47,024 nt of DNA from Parvularcula sp. (lineage in GTDB: Bacteria > Pseudomonadota > Alphaproteobacteria > Caulobacterales > Parvularculaceae), in the NCBI GenBank assembly GCA_002704915.1, contig PAIP01000046.1:1-47024 (forward strand), read 5' to 3'. Both the position numbers and the translations under genes were made by a program. Shown in pieces: positions 8,257 to 17,086 of this stretch (position 1 is the stretch's first letter; every line of letters starts with the position of its first letter). A model generated the notes under the pieces. The model ran no database searches, was not told the origin of the DNA, and saw nothing but the letters and a program-made list of their open reading frames with translations.

Positions 8257-8714
8257 GCTACGAACCCTACACCTACCGCAACGATCCGGCGGTCCCTTCG
8301 TTCGACGATTCAAAACCGCTGGTGATCTTCGATGGTCACTGCGTCTTATGCTCATCGGGCGTGCAATGGATGATGGCGCGCGATCCGGACGGAGAGGCGG
8401 TGTTCGCTGCGGTCCAGGAGCCGGTTCCGCGCGCGCTTTATGTTCATTACGGGCTCGACCCGGATGCCTTCGATACCTTCATGGTGCTGGCGGACGGGAA
8501 GCCGTTTCTGCGCTGGCGCAGCGTCTGCAAGGCCGCTGGCCTGATGCCGGCGCCGTGGAATTGGCTTGGCGCATTGGGGCGCATGGTTCCGGATGTCATT
8601 GGCGATGCAGTCTATGATTTCGTACAGCGCAACCGCATCGGCTGGTTCGGCGCGCGAGAAACCTGCTTTGCGCCTGACGCCGCGATAAAAAGCCGTTTTC
8701 TCGCCTTACGCTAA
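8253..8714 (+). CDS. DCC-family thiol-disulfide oxidoreductase (DUF393)
   Basis: 153 residues. The DCC signature is present near the N-terminus: VIFDGHCVLCSSGVQWM, with the redox pair Cys-x-x-Cys in a thioredoxin-like fold, then FLRWRSVCKAAGLMP and the C-terminal RNRIGWFGARETC that is typical of the family. DCC proteins are predicted thiol-disulfide oxidoreductases, some linked to stress or lipid metabolism; the substrate is unknown. The start overlaps the preceding stop by 4 bases. Confidence 0.9.
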   Translation: MSYEPYTYRNDPAVPSFDDSKPLVIFDGHCVLCSSGVQWMMARDPDGEAVFAAVQEPVPRALYVHYGLDPDAFDTFMVLADGKPFLRWRSVCKAAGLMPAPWNWLGALGRMVPDVIGDAVYDFVQRNRIGWFGARETCFAPDAAIKSRFLALR

Positions 8715-8782
8715 CGCGCCGCCGCCCGGAACGCTCAGCACAGCGCCGTGTTTCCATAAAGAAGCATTTTATGGAGGCGATA

Positions 8783-9085
8783 ATGGCCGTCCACCCAAAT
8801 GTTAAAGAAACCGGCAAAAACCGCCGCCGCGCCTATACGATCTGGATCGGCGCCATGGTTGCGGTTTTCGCTTTTGTTCTGATCGCGCCCGCGCTGCTGC
8901 CATTTCTCGGCGTCTCCGCGCCGGCGGTGGGCGCGCCTGTGCCGGTCTTCATGATAGCGCTGGTTCTTTTTGCGGCGGGCTGGCTTGCTTTTTATGTTTT
9001 CGGGAAGCGGCGCAAGGCCGATCCCGACTACAAACGCCGCCCCGCGACTTCCGAAGAGCCGCCCAAATCCGGACACGCGCAATAA
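8783..9085 (+). CDS. Small two-helix membrane protein, unknown function
   Basis: 100 residues from the ATG at 8783, chosen because GGAGG (8773-8777) lies 5 bases before it; an in-frame ATG at 8771 overlaps that site. There is a basic N-terminus (KNRRR), two hydrophobic segments (about 20-42 and 51-72) and a polar tail with Lys, Arg, Pro and Glu. I recognise no family. The 150 bases that follow (9086-9235) hold only an AT-rich stretch with a TTTTCGAAAA palindrome, possibly the promoter of the next gene. Confidence 0.7.
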   Translation: MAVHPNVKETGKNRRRAYTIWIGAMVAVFAFVLIAPALLPFLGVSAPAVGAPVPVFMIALVLFAAGWLAFYVFGKRRKADPDYKRRPATSEEPPKSGHAQ

Positions 9086-9235
9086 GCTTTCTGCGCTCGA
9101 TCCGCTGGCGCTCAAGCGTGGCGCGATCGGCATTTGCTAAAAGCTATTCTTTTCGAAAAGCGTAAAAATATAGCATTTGTCATTCCCCTGCATGCGCTTT
9201 AAGGACGGCGGGCGGCTGGTGTTTGGGGAATCGGG

Positions 9236-10291
9236 ATGCAGAGCCTTCGCGTGGTGACGGTTGTTGTGTTGGTGGTGTTGGCGGGAGCCTGCGCCTCATA
9301 TCCCAAACAACATACAAAAGAAGAAAACCAACAAGACGCTTCATTTACCTTTCCTGTCATCGGCGATATTCCGTATAGCGACAGTGACCGTAAAGTCCTG
9401 CACGAAGAGATCGTGGCGTCAATCAAGGCGGGCGGCTATCCCTTCATCATTCATATCGGCGATTACAAAGGCGGCGGCGCGCCCTGTACGCCCGAAGAAG
9501 ACGAGGCGCAGCTTGCGTTGATTGAGACGCTGGCGCCCATCCCCGTATTCTACACGCCCGGCGACAATGAATGGACCGACTGCGACCGGCACAAGGATGC
9601 CGCGACCGGCCGGCCGGCCTCTGAACTGGCGCGTCTTGTCCGTCTCGAAACGCTGTTTTTCACCGAGCCTGTGGTTGCGCCTGAAGAAATTTACGTGAGG
9701 TCGCTGCCCAACGCGCCCGGAAATGCAACTTGGGATTACAAAGGCGTGCGGTTTGCGACGGTGCATGTGGTGGGCACCGGAAATGGCCGCCGCGAGGTCA
9801 TGGGCGACGATCCGGCGGAGGCGGCGCGCCTCGCGGACAAGCGGGAACGCGACGCTCTCAACTGGCTCACGGTCGCGGCTGCGGCGGCGAGAACCGAGAA
9901 CGCGACGGCGCTTGTGATCGCCATGCATGCGGACATGACCGATGTGAAAGCGGAAAACCTCGGAGTCGCTTGCGACAGCGCTGCGGCGAGCCGCCAGGAG
10001 ACATGCGACGCGTTTGTCGCGCTGCGCGCCGCTGTCCGCCGCGCGGCGAACAGTTTCGGCGGCCCGACGCTGCTGATCCATGGCGACACCGCGCCTTTCA
10101 CGCTGAGGCAATCCTTTGCGGGCGATGAGGCTGACAATCTCTGGATATTGAACGCCGCCGGGGACCACGGCGTTAACCCGCTCGGCGTTCCCTATGGCGT
10201 ACAGGACGCGACATTTGTATCCGTCGATCCGCTGGCGGCGGCCCCTTTTTCCGCCAAAGGAATAGCAACAGCGCGCTCCGCAAATGACTAA
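9236..10291 (+). CDS. Metallophosphoesterase-fold lipoprotein
   Basis: 351 residues. A hydrophobic signal ends in LAGAC (Cys19), so it is a probable lipoprotein of the envelope. The calcineurin-like metal-binding motifs appear in order: IGDIPYSD, HIGDYKGGG, PGDNEWTD, then MHADMTD and IHGDTAP, supplying the Asp, Asn and His ligands of a two-metal site. Family members hydrolyse phosphomonoesters, phosphodiesters or nucleotides; the substrate cannot be read from the sequence. ATG has only weak ribosome-binding signal (GGGAATCGGG). No obvious functional partner lies beside it. Confidence 0.85.
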   Translation: MQSLRVVTVVVLVVLAGACASYPKQHTKEENQQDASFTFPVIGDIPYSDSDRKVLHEEIVASIKAGGYPFIIHIGDYKGGGAPCTPEEDEAQLALIETLAPIPVFYTPGDNEWTDCDRHKDAATGRPASELARLVRLETLFFTEPVVAPEEIYVRSLPNAPGNATWDYKGVRFATVHVVGTGNGRREVMGDDPAEAARLADKRERDALNWLTVAAAAARTENATALVIAMHADMTDVKAENLGVACDSAAASRQETCDAFVALRAAVRRAANSFGGPTLLIHGDTAPFTLRQSFAGDEADNLWILNAAGDHGVNPLGVPYGVQDATFVSVDPLAAAPFSAKGIATARSAND

Positions 10292-10329
10292 GCCGGCATT
10301 GTGCATCTTGAACGGGCTGAGCCGGTCAT

Positions 10330-11079
10330 ATGGAAGTTGAAGTCTGGAAAGTCGTCTTGCTGTTCGCCGCCGGCGTCGCCTCGGGCTGGATCAATGTGCT
10401 GGCGGGCGGCGGATCGATCCTCGTCGTACCGGTCATGGTTTTTCTCGGCATGCCTGGCCCGGTCGCCAACGGCACGAACCGTATCGGCATCATCGCGCAA
10501 AACATCTCCGCGGTGACCGGTTTTTTCCGAAAAGGGTTTTCCGATTTCAAATTGAGCGCGTCTCTTGCGGCCTGCGCGTCGGTCGGCGCGTTTTTCGGCG
10601 CGCAGGCCGGCGTCAAGCTCGACGGTGTCTGGTTCGAACGCACTTTGGCGCTTATCATGATTGGGGTGCTGATCGTTATGATGACCGGCTTCGGGCAAAA
10701 GCCGGTGGAGGCGGGGGGCAGGGCGAAGAATCTTCTCATCGGCCATCTTCTCTTTATCGGCGCCGGCTTTTGGGGCGGCTTCATCCAGATCGGCGTCGGC
10801 CTCATTCAACTGCCGATCTTGAACCGCGTCATGGGGCTCGATCTCGTGCGCGCCAATATGCACAAGGTTTTCGTGGCGCTGGTGTTCTCCATCGTCTCGC
10901 TCGCCGTCTTCGCCGCCCAGGTGAAAATCGAATGGGCGCTGGGCCTGGCGCTCGCCGCCGGTTACGCCCTCGGCGGCTGGCTCGGGGCCCATTCGGCGGT
11001 CACCAAAGGCGAGGGGCTCATCAAGAAGGTGTTCTACCTCGCCCTCGTCGCGATGGCGGTTAAGCTATTGTTTTTCTGA
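10330..11079 (+). CDS. TauE/SafE-family permease (TSUP)
   Basis: 249 residues with about seven to eight hydrophobic helices in two repeats. Each repeat begins with a TSUP-type motif: GWINVLAGGGSILVVP near residue 20 and the related GFWGGFIQIGVGLIQLP near 155. Members export sulfite, sulfoacetate or other organosulfur anions, or take up small carboxylates. The nearby sulfate genes are 4 kb away on the other strand, so the substrate stays open. In the 143 bases that follow there is a CGCGGG...CCCGCG hairpin before prpD and no strong T-run. Confidence 0.88.
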   Translation: MEVEVWKVVLLFAAGVASGWINVLAGGGSILVVPVMVFLGMPGPVANGTNRIGIIAQNISAVTGFFRKGFSDFKLSASLAACASVGAFFGAQAGVKLDGVWFERTLALIMIGVLIVMMTGFGQKPVEAGGRAKNLLIGHLLFIGAGFWGGFIQIGVGLIQLPILNRVMGLDLVRANMHKVFVALVFSIVSLAVFAAQVKIEWALGLALAAGYALGGWLGAHSAVTKGEGLIKKVFYLALVAMAVKLLFF

Positions 11080-11222
11080 AATAAGTTTTCCAGAGGCGTT
11101 ATGACGCTTTTTCCCCAGGAGCTAAGCAGTGGACAGCTTGTCGCAGCGGGGAGTAGGAGGGCGCCAACAGTTTCGCGGGGGTTTTCCCGCGCTCCGGCTC
11201 TCAAGATAAAGAGGTTCTCTCC

Positions 11223-12764
11223 ATGGAAATCCATGACGTCCGCGCCCACCGCTCCAAGGACAATCTGAAGCGCGAAGACCAGCTCGCCTGGAAGATCGCC
11301 GAAGTCGCCGCCGATCCTGTCGAGGTCGACGCTGAAGCGACGGACATGATCATCAACCGCATCATCGACAACGCGTCGGTGGCGATCGCCTCTCTCAATC
11401 GGGGGCCCATCAAATCGGCGCGGGCCATGGCGAATGCGCATATGCGCTCGGGCGGCGCGACGCTGTTCGGTCTTCCCGCCGACCATGCGGTCTGCGCCGA
11501 GTGGGCGGCCTGGGCGAACGGCACGGCGGTGCGCGAGCTTGATTTCCACGACACCTTTCTCGCCGCCGATTATTCGCATCCGGGGGACAACATTCCGCCC
11601 GTGCTGGCGGTGGCGCAACAATGCGGGAAAGACGGACGCGATCTCGTGCGCGGCATCGCCACGGGCTATGAAATCCAGGTCAATCTCGTGAAGGCGATCT
11701 GCCTGCACGAACACAAGATCGACCACATTGCTCATATCGGTCCGTCGGCGTCTGCAGCCGTGGGGACGCTCATGGGCTTGCCCACCGAGATTATCTATCA
11801 GGCCGTTCAGCAGGGCCTGCATACGACCGTCACAACGCGCCAGTCGCGCAAGGGCGAGATTTCTTCGTGGAAAGCTTTCGCGCCGGCTTATGCGGGCAAG
11901 CTCGCCATCGAAGCCGTGGACCGTTGCATGCGCGGCGAGGGCGCGCCGTCGCCGATCTATGAAGGCGAAGATTCGGTGATCGCCTATATTCTGAATGGCC
12001 GCACGGCGCGGGATAAAGGCGACAGCCCCTATGAGCCGACCTATCATGTGCCGCTGCCGGGCAAGGGCGAGGCGAAACGCGCGATCCTTGAGACCTATAC
12101 TAAAGAGCATTCGGCGGAGTATCAGAGCCAGGCGCTGATCGATCTTGCCTTCCGTATGGGCAAGGAAATCGAAAAGCGCGGCGGCTTCGACAAGGTGAAG
12201 TCCATCGTTCTGCATACGTCGCATCATACCCATTACGTCATCGGCACCGGCTCGGGCGATCCGCAGAAAATGGACCCGAACGCCTCGCGCGAAACGCTCG
12301 ATCACTCGATCATGTATATCTTTGCGGTCGCTTTGCAGGATGGCGAGTGGCATCATGTCCGCTCTTATGCGCCGGAACGCGCGCAGCGCCCGGATACGGT
12401 CAAGCTGTGGCACAAGATCTCGACGACCGAAGATCCGGAATGGACGCGCCGTTATCACTCTCAGGACCCCAACGAGAAAGCCTTCGGCGCGAAGGTTGTG
12501 GTGACTTTCGAAGACGGATCTGAACTCGTCGACGAGCTTGGCATCGCCAATGCGCATCCCTTCGGCGCGCGGCCTTTCACGCGGCCTGAATATATCAAGA
12601 AGTTCAAGACGCTCACGGAAGACATTCTCGATAAATCCGAGAGCGAACGTTTCCTCGACCTCGTGCAGCAATTGCCTGACCTGTCGGCGGATCGGGTAAG
12701 ACAGCTCAATCCTGTCGCGCCGAAAGGCTATCTGGTAGAGAATATGGCGAAGGGAATTTTCTAA
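11223..12764 (+). CDS. prpD: 2-methylcitrate dehydratase PrpD
   Basis: 513 residues, in the usual MmgE/PrpD range. PrpD dehydrates 2-methylcitrate to 2-methyl-cis-aconitate in the methylcitrate cycle, which oxidises propionyl-CoA to pyruvate. Family landmarks are [20 protein letters not shown] (an acidic and His-rich active-site region), HDxS-like [12 protein letters not shown], and the [13 protein letters not shown] stretch. It needs no iron-sulfur cluster, unlike AcnD. AGAGG precedes the ATG. Unlike compact prp operons, prpB follows only after 2.4 kb of unrelated genes; no PrpR-type regulator is in the window. Confidence 0.95.
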   Translation: MEIHDVRAHRSKDNLKREDQLAWKIAEVAADPVEVDAEATDMIINRIIDNASVAIASLNRGPIKSARAMANAHMRSGGATLFGLPADHAVCAEWAAWANGTAVRELDFHDTFLAADYSHPGDNIPPVLAVAQQCGKDGRDLVRGIATGYEIQVNLVKAICLHEHKIDHIAHIGPSASAAVGTLMGLPTEIIYQAVQQGLHTTVTTRQSRKGEISSWKAFAPAYAGKLAIEAVDRCMRGEGAPSPIYEGEDSVIAYILNGRTARDKGDSPYEPTYHVPLPGKGEAKRAILETYTKEHSAEYQSQALIDLAFRMGKEIEKRGGFDKVKSIVLHTSHHTHYVIGTGSGDPQKMDPNASRETLDHSIMYIFAVALQDGEWHHVRSYAPERAQRPDTVKLWHKISTTEDPEWTRRYHSQDPNEKAFGAKVVVTFEDGSELVDELGIANAHPFGARPFTRPEYIKKFKTLTEDILDKSESERFLDLVQQLPDLSADRVRQLNPVAPKGYLVENMAKGIF

Positions 12765-12836
12765 CGGCTGAAGGCAAGCGCAGCGCTTGAATGAGTGCTG
12801 ATGCCGGAAAGCCCAACACATCAGGAGCGCCTCCGA

Positions 12837-13361
12837 ATGTCACTAAATGCCGTAATGATACGCCGATCCGCAGCAAGCGCGTTGCTGGGGTTTGTAGTTT
12901 TCCTTTCGGCGGGGTGCGCTGACACGGCCCCGGAAGGCGGCGACGCCTCCGATGTAAGCGGCATCGACCAGGCGCGCGAGCAGTTTCAAGCGGCTGTCGC
13001 GAGCGCCGACCCGGCGGCGCTCGGCGCCCTGATCTATCCGGACACCGTCTTTGTCCAGCCGGCGACCGAGGATTGGGCGGCGATGCGTCGCGCGGCGGCG
13101 GGCGCGCCCTTTCCTCAAGGGACGGTCATGGACATAACGCCATTGGAGACGAAAATCTTCAATGAGGAATGGGCGTATGATTTCGGCGCCACGCGCCTGA
13201 CCTATCCGGACCCCGAGACCGGCGAGGAAATCGAATTGCGAGACACCTATCTCCTGCTCCTGCGCAACACCGGCGAGGGCTGGAAGCCTTACCGCGAAGT
13301 GGCGAGCGCCAGTGCGCCGCCCGCCGGATGGCCGTTTTCTTCGGCGGATGCGGAGGAATAG
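12837..13361 (+). CDS. NTF2/SnoaL-like lipoprotein
   Basis: 174 residues from the ATG at 12837, chosen because AGGAG (12823-12827) precedes it and because it gives a clean signal peptide ending in the lipobox LSAGC. The mature part (IDQAREQFQAAVASADPAAL, then a beta-rich half with LRDTYLLLLRNTGEGWKPYRE) has the shape of DUF4440/SnoaL-type cone folds, which bind small hydrophobic ligands or act as isomerase-like enzymes. The function is unknown. The next gene is also NTF2-like but lacks a signal sequence. Confidence 0.75.
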   Translation: MSLNAVMIRRSAASALLGFVVFLSAGCADTAPEGGDASDVSGIDQAREQFQAAVASADPAALGALIYPDTVFVQPATEDWAAMRRAAAGAPFPQGTVMDITPLETKIFNEEWAYDFGATRLTYPDPETGEEIELRDTYLLLLRNTGEGWKPYREVASASAPPAGWPFSSADAEE

Positions 13362-13363
13362 GC

Positions 13364-13783
13364 TTGGCGAGCGACCATAAAGTCCGGGACGCGCTCAGCC
13401 GCTGGCATGAGATGGCCGCCTCCGGCGATCTTTCCCAAGTTGGTGAAATCGCACGCGAGGATGTGGTGTTCCGCTCTCCCGTGGCGCATACGCCCTATCA
13501 TGGATGCGAGGCGCTGACGCTGGTCCTGTCGACGGTGATCAAGGTGTTCGAAGATTTCACCTATCACCGGCAGTTCACAAGCGAAGACGGCAAGAGCGTC
13601 GCCCTCGAATTCAGCGCGCATATAGGCGGAAAGCAGTTGAAAGGCGCCGACTTCATCCGGTTCGACGATGAGGGGCTGATCGCCGAGTTCGAAGTCATGA
13701 TCCGCCCCGCTTCAGGACTTATGGCGCTGGGTCAGGCCATGGGCGCCAGGCTAGAAGGCAAGCTCGACGGGTTCAGAAAATAA
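13364..13783 (+). CDS. NTF2-like (SnoaL-type) cytosolic protein
   Basis: 139 residues from a TTG at 13364, chosen because GGAGGA (13352-13357) sits 6 bases upstream and because an earlier ATG at 13328 would overlap the previous gene by 34 bases and add a Gly-rich stretch. The sequence follows the SnoaL pattern: an N-terminal helix (VRDALSRWHEMAASGDLSQV), VVFRSPVAHTPYHG and FIRFDDEGLIAEFEVMIRP. Such proteins bind or isomerise small polyketide- or steroid-like molecules; the ligand is unknown. Confidence 0.8.
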   Translation: MASDHKVRDALSRWHEMAASGDLSQVGEIAREDVVFRSPVAHTPYHGCEALTLVLSTVIKVFEDFTYHRQFTSEDGKSVALEFSAHIGGKQLKGADFIRFDDEGLIAEFEVMIRPASGLMALGQAMGARLEGKLDGFRK

Positions 13784-13873
13784 AGGACGGCCATGGCCTC
13801 GGCGCGGGCAACCCAATCCCTTAAACCGCTGTTAGCGGAGAAGAAGGACCTTATAAACTCTAGGAGATTTCCT

Positions 13874-14071
13874 ATGCCCGCCAAGCTCAAAACCGCCTTG
13901 TTGTTCGCTCTCGCCGGCCTGATCGTCGGCGCCGTCATTGCGACATTGATCGCCGGCCTCATGCTTGGCGTGCTCGTGGGCGCGGGACTGGCCATTCTTG
14001 GCGCCGTATTCGGGTTCTTCCGGCCGTCGGTCTCCTCCCAATCCTCACCGGACGAGATCGAAAACAGGTAG
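13874..14071 (+). CDS. Small membrane protein with two helices
   Basis: 65 residues from the ATG at 13874, chosen because TAGGAG (13861-13866) precedes it by 7 bases. An upstream in-frame ATG at 13793 would add a polar 27-residue leader and has a weak site. Two adjacent hydrophobic helices rich in Gly and Ala (about 8-28 and 30-50) and a short polar tail. No recognisable family. It lies 8 bases before a DUF421 gene and may be coexpressed with it. Confidence 0.65.
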   Translation: MPAKLKTALLFALAGLIVGAVIATLIAGLMLGVLVGAGLAILGAVFGFFRPSVSSQSSPDEIENR

Positions 14072-14079
14072 CGCATAGA

Positions 14080-14604
14080 ATGCAGCCGATATTCTTCGAT
14101 AGCTGGCTCTACATAATTCGCATACTGGCGATCGGCGTTGCGGGATATGCGGGCATCGTTCTTTTTCTGCGGATTTCCGGCAAGCGAACGCTCTCGAAAA
14201 TGAACATGTTCGATTTCATCGTCACCATCGCCCTTGGGTCGGTTCTGGCGACCATGCTCATTTCAAAGCAAACGACGCTGGCCCAGGGACTGACCGCCGT
14301 CGCCGTTCTGGTCTTTCTGCAATATGCAGTGACAGCGCTTTCAGTGCGGTCGGACGCCTTCAGCAAGCTGATCAAGGCGGAGCCGCGCCTTCTTTATGCG
14401 AATAACGATTTCCTCCGCCGTGCGATGATGGCGGAGCGAGTGACCAGGTCCGAGCTTGAAGCGGCGGCCCGCGACGCTTCGGTCGGTTCGCTGAATGAAG
14501 TTGCAGCCATGGTGCTGGAAACGGACGGCACGATCAGTGTAATTCCCAAAACGAACTCGGGCGATCGCGACGTCGTGCCGCCTGCAAAGGAACGCGACAG
14601 ATGA
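14080..14604 (+). CDS. DUF421 (YetF-like) membrane protein
   Basis: 174 residues. Three N-terminal hydrophobic helices are followed by a cytosolic alpha/beta domain. The DUF421 hallmarks are LRISGKRTLSKMNMFDFIVT and IALGSVLATM, and the soluble part starts after VRSDAFSKLIKAEPRLLYAN. Known relatives include B. subtilis YetF and spore-associated proteins; the molecular role is unclear. The stop overlaps the start of the following DUF3291 gene by 4 bases (ATGA at 14601), indicating coupling. Confidence 0.88.
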   Translation: MQPIFFDSWLYIIRILAIGVAGYAGIVLFLRISGKRTLSKMNMFDFIVTIALGSVLATMLISKQTTLAQGLTAVAVLVFLQYAVTALSVRSDAFSKLIKAEPRLLYANNDFLRRAMMAERVTRSELEAAARDASVGSLNEVAAMVLETDGTISVIPKTNSGDRDVVPPAKERDR

Positions 14605-15089
14605 AAATGCATCTCGCCGAGCTGAATATCGGACGCCTGCTCGCGCCGACCGACGATCCCCGCGTCAAGGAATTCATGGACAATCTCGACCGCATCAACG
14701 GCCTCGGAAAGCGCATGCCGGGCTTTGTCTGGATGATGGAGGGGTCGGGCGAGCCGGGCACTGGAAACACCGAAGCCAAGATCGGCGGCGATCCGCAATT
14801 CGTTTCCAATCTCACCGTATGGGAAGATGTGGAGAGCCTGGAGCGTTTTGTCTGGGGCACTGTGCATCGTAAATTTTACGAACGCCGTGAGGAATGGTTC
14901 GAAGTGCTCGGCAAGATGCACTTTGTCATGTGGCGGGTTCCCGCCGGCCATAAACCGACACTGGAAGAAGCGCTCGCGAAACTGGAACACCGCGAACGCA
15001 ATGGCGACAGCGATGAAGCTTTCGGCTGGAGCTGGCTGAAGGAAGCGAAGATGCACAAAACGCATTCATGCCGTCCGAGCGCCGCCTGA
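14601..15089 (+). CDS. DUF3291 protein (ABM-like fold)
   Basis: 162 residues, cytosolic. It matches DUF3291: MHLAELNIGRLLAP at the start, PGFVWMMEGSGE, a segment with NLTVWEDVESLERFVW, then HRKFYERREEWFE and FVMWRVPAGHKPTLEEA. The fold resembles antibiotic-biosynthesis monooxygenase-like dimeric barrels; no activity is established. The last ~15 residues (HKTHSCRPSAA) are outside the usual domain. Confidence 0.85.
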   Translation: MKMHLAELNIGRLLAPTDDPRVKEFMDNLDRINGLGKRMPGFVWMMEGSGEPGTGNTEAKIGGDPQFVSNLTVWEDVESLERFVWGTVHRKFYERREEWFEVLGKMHFVMWRVPAGHKPTLEEALAKLEHRERNGDSDEAFGWSWLKEAKMHKTHSCRPSAA

Positions 15090-15122
15090 CCGTTCAGATA
15101 AAGTAGTAAAAAGAGGCAATAT

Positions 15123-16034
15123 ATGCTGTTCACAAAAAAATCCGCCGCCGAAAAACGCGCAGACTTCCGCGAGGGGTTGGCGTCGGGAAAACTCTTGCAG
15201 TTTCCGGGCGCCTTCAATCCGCTCTGCGCGCAGATGATCGAGCGCAAGGGATTTGACGGCGTCTATATTTCCGGCGCGGTCATGTCCGCCGATCTCTGTC
15301 TGCCTGATATCGGCATTGCGACCATGACCGAGTTTGTTGAGCGCGGGCGCCAGATTGCGCGGGTGACCGATCTTCCATCCTTTATCGATATCGATACCGG
15401 CTTTGGCGAGCCCATGGCGGCGGCGCGCACGGTGATGATGATGGAGGAGGCGGGGCTTTCCGGCTGCCATATTGAAGATCAGGTCATGCCGAAACGCTGC
15501 GGCCATCTCGACGGCAAAGAGATTGTGCCAACAGATATCATGATCCAGCGCGTCAAGGCTGCGGCGGAAGCAAAACGCGATCCCAACTTCGTTCTGATCG
15601 CTCGCTCGGATGCGCGCGCGGTCGAAGGTCTCGACGACGCGATCGATCGCATGAAAGCCTATGTGGACGCCGGCGCCGACATGATCTTTCCCGAGGCCAT
15701 GAAGGACGAGAAAGAATTTGAAGCTGTCCGGAAGGCGATCTCCGTTCCCATTCTCGCCAATATGACGGAATTCGGCAAAAGCCGCCTCTTGAATAAAAAA
15801 GAGCTGGAGTCGCTTGGCTTTAACGTCGTTATTTATCCGGTGACGACGCTGCGTCTCGCTATGGGCGCCTGCGACCGCGGTCTTGATGCGATCCTCAAGG
15901 ATGGCGATCAGAACGGCATTCTCGATCAGATGCAGCACCGGCGCGATCTCTACGATCTCCTGCGCTATCACGATTACAATAAATTCGATGAGTCGATTTA
16001 CAATTTTCAGGTGAGCGACACGCCGACGGAATAA
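15123..16034 (+). CDS. prpB: 2-methylisocitrate lyase PrpB
   Basis: 303 residues, normal length. It cleaves 2-methylisocitrate to pyruvate and succinate, the last step of the methylcitrate cycle. It belongs to the isocitrate lyase/PEP mutase TIM-barrel family: the catalytic loop motif PKRCGHLDGKEIV near residues 120-132 holds the active-site Cys, with ISGAVMSA, DIDTGFGEP and IARSDARAVEGLDDAIDR around the metal site. AGAGG precedes the ATG. The 175 bases after it, up to the tandem lipoprotein genes, contain no gene I can support. Confidence 0.95.
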   Translation: MLFTKKSAAEKRADFREGLASGKLLQFPGAFNPLCAQMIERKGFDGVYISGAVMSADLCLPDIGIATMTEFVERGRQIARVTDLPSFIDIDTGFGEPMAAARTVMMMEEAGLSGCHIEDQVMPKRCGHLDGKEIVPTDIMIQRVKAAAEAKRDPNFVLIARSDARAVEGLDDAIDRMKAYVDAGADMIFPEAMKDEKEFEAVRKAISVPILANMTEFGKSRLLNKKELESLGFNVVIYPVTTLRLAMGACDRGLDAILKDGDQNGILDQMQHRRDLYDLLRYHDYNKFDESIYNFQVSDTPTE

Positions 16035-16209
16035 GCCTGATGAGCTGAATATATGGCAAATCGGGGCTTTTTTCGCCTTTTATTGGCTTATGTGCGCGCC
16101 TTATAGTCTTGTGTAAAAATATCGCAGTGTTAGATTCCTTCGGTGTTGAGAATACTGCTGTGTATATTTGTGGCCGCAATTCGTGGCGGCGAGTCTAGAG
16201 GAGGGCGTC

Positions 16210-16536
16210 ATGAACAAGATTGTTGGGGGAGTAACTGCGTCACTCATTATTGCGGCTTTCGCCAGCGGATGTGCAACGACCGAGTCGCTCACGGCGTCGG
16301 AGCGCCGCGCGGCTGTCGATGAAGCCGTTCTTGAAGTGGACCAGGATCAAGTGGCCGTTTCTGACGAAGATTATGATCCGAACGAAATGATCTGCAAAAC
16401 CAGAAGAGCTTCGGGTTCTCGTCTCGGCAAGTATCGCGATTGCCGGACCGCGCGGGAGTGGCGGCGGAGCATGTCCAATGCGGCGATGAGCGCTACCGGT
16501 ATTGGCAATAGCGGCGTGGCGAGGAGCTCGCAGTAA
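16210..16536 (+). CDS. Small lipoprotein, tandem copy 1
   Basis: 108 residues from the ATG at 16210, preceded by GAGGAGG. A short signal peptide ends at the lipobox FASGC (Cys20). The mature chain begins ATTESLTASERRAAVDEAV, then an acidic middle (VSDEDYDPNE) and a basic C-terminal module starting MICKTRRASGSRLGKYRDC with two Cys and ending in REWRRSMSNAAMS. This C-terminal pattern (Cys, TGSRLG-like, Cys, EW) occurs in small secreted proteins of alphaproteobacteria with no known function. The gene directly downstream encodes a near copy. Confidence 0.8.
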   Translation: MNKIVGGVTASLIIAAFASGCATTESLTASERRAAVDEAVLEVDQDQVAVSDEDYDPNEMICKTRRASGSRLGKYRDCRTAREWRRSMSNAAMSATGIGNSGVARSSQ

Positions 16537-16567
16537 ATATCAAGACAATCAATTGTTGGAGGGTGGT

Positions 16568-16897
16568 ATGAGAAGAATTTTCAGTTCAGGTGTTGTGAGT
16601 ATTGCTGTTTTTTTTGTGGCCGCAGGATGCGCAACAACGGATTCTTTGACCGCTTCCGAACGGCGTGCAGCTGTAGATGAGGCTGTGCAGGAAGTAGACG
16701 GGCAGCCTGTGGCTGTATCGGACGAGGACTATGACCCCAATGAGATGATCTGCAAGACGAGAAGGGCGTCAGGGTCCCGGCTTGGCAAATATCGGGATTG
16801 TCGGACAGCGCAGGAATGGCGCCGAAGCATGTCGAATGCGGCGATGAGCGCCAGCGGGATTGGCAATAGCGGTAATGCAAGGGGCGACAGAAACTGA
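16568..16897 (+). CDS. Small lipoprotein, tandem copy 2
   Basis: 109 residues from the ATG at 16568, preceded by GGAGGG. The lipobox is VAAGC. From the lipid-modified Cys on, the protein is almost identical to the copy at 16210-16536: the block CKTRRASGSRLGKYRDCRTA is unchanged. The DNA differs at many third codon positions, so the duplication is not recent and the protein has been kept by selection. A strong intrinsic terminator follows at 16943-16972. Confidence 0.8.
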   Translation: MRRIFSSGVVSIAVFFVAAGCATTDSLTASERRAAVDEAVQEVDGQPVAVSDEDYDPNEMICKTRRASGSRLGKYRDCRTAQEWRRSMSNAAMSASGIGNSGNARGDRN

Positions 16898-16942
16898 CCG
16901 CAGCGCTACTTTCGCCGAATGCCATTACTGAATTGTCTGCAC

Positions 16943-16972
16943 AAAAAAGCCCGGCTTTGCCGGGCTTTTTTT
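16943..16972 (+). terminator. Intrinsic terminator after the tandem lipoprotein genes
   Basis: GCCCGGC (16949-16955), loop TTT, GCCGGGC (16959-16965), followed by seven T and preceded by six A. It is a classical rho-independent terminator that could work in both directions. It separates the two lipoprotein genes from prpC, so prpC must have its own promoter in 16973-17086. Confidence 0.92.
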
Positions 16973-17086
16973 ATCCCGGAATTTGTAGCATAAGGGCGCG
17001 AAAATCGAGGCTGTTATAGCAATGATTTTGGCGATATGCCCGCTTGCTGGCGAATGTAATATCTGAAGGCAGGAGACATAAAAATA

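Noticed and set aside
9419-10306. 295-codon minus-strand frame opposite the metallophosphoesterase
   Set aside because: Shadow frame; the plus strand has all metal-binding motifs in order.
11034-12821. Long open frame on the minus strand (about 595 codons) opposite prpD
   Set aside because: It lies antisense to a clear prpD, is rich in Arg and His, has no domain I can recognise, and is the expected shadow of a GC-rich gene.
16035-16100. Possible terminator after prpB (GGGGC then TTTTTT)
   Set aside because: The bases before the T-run do not form a convincing stem.
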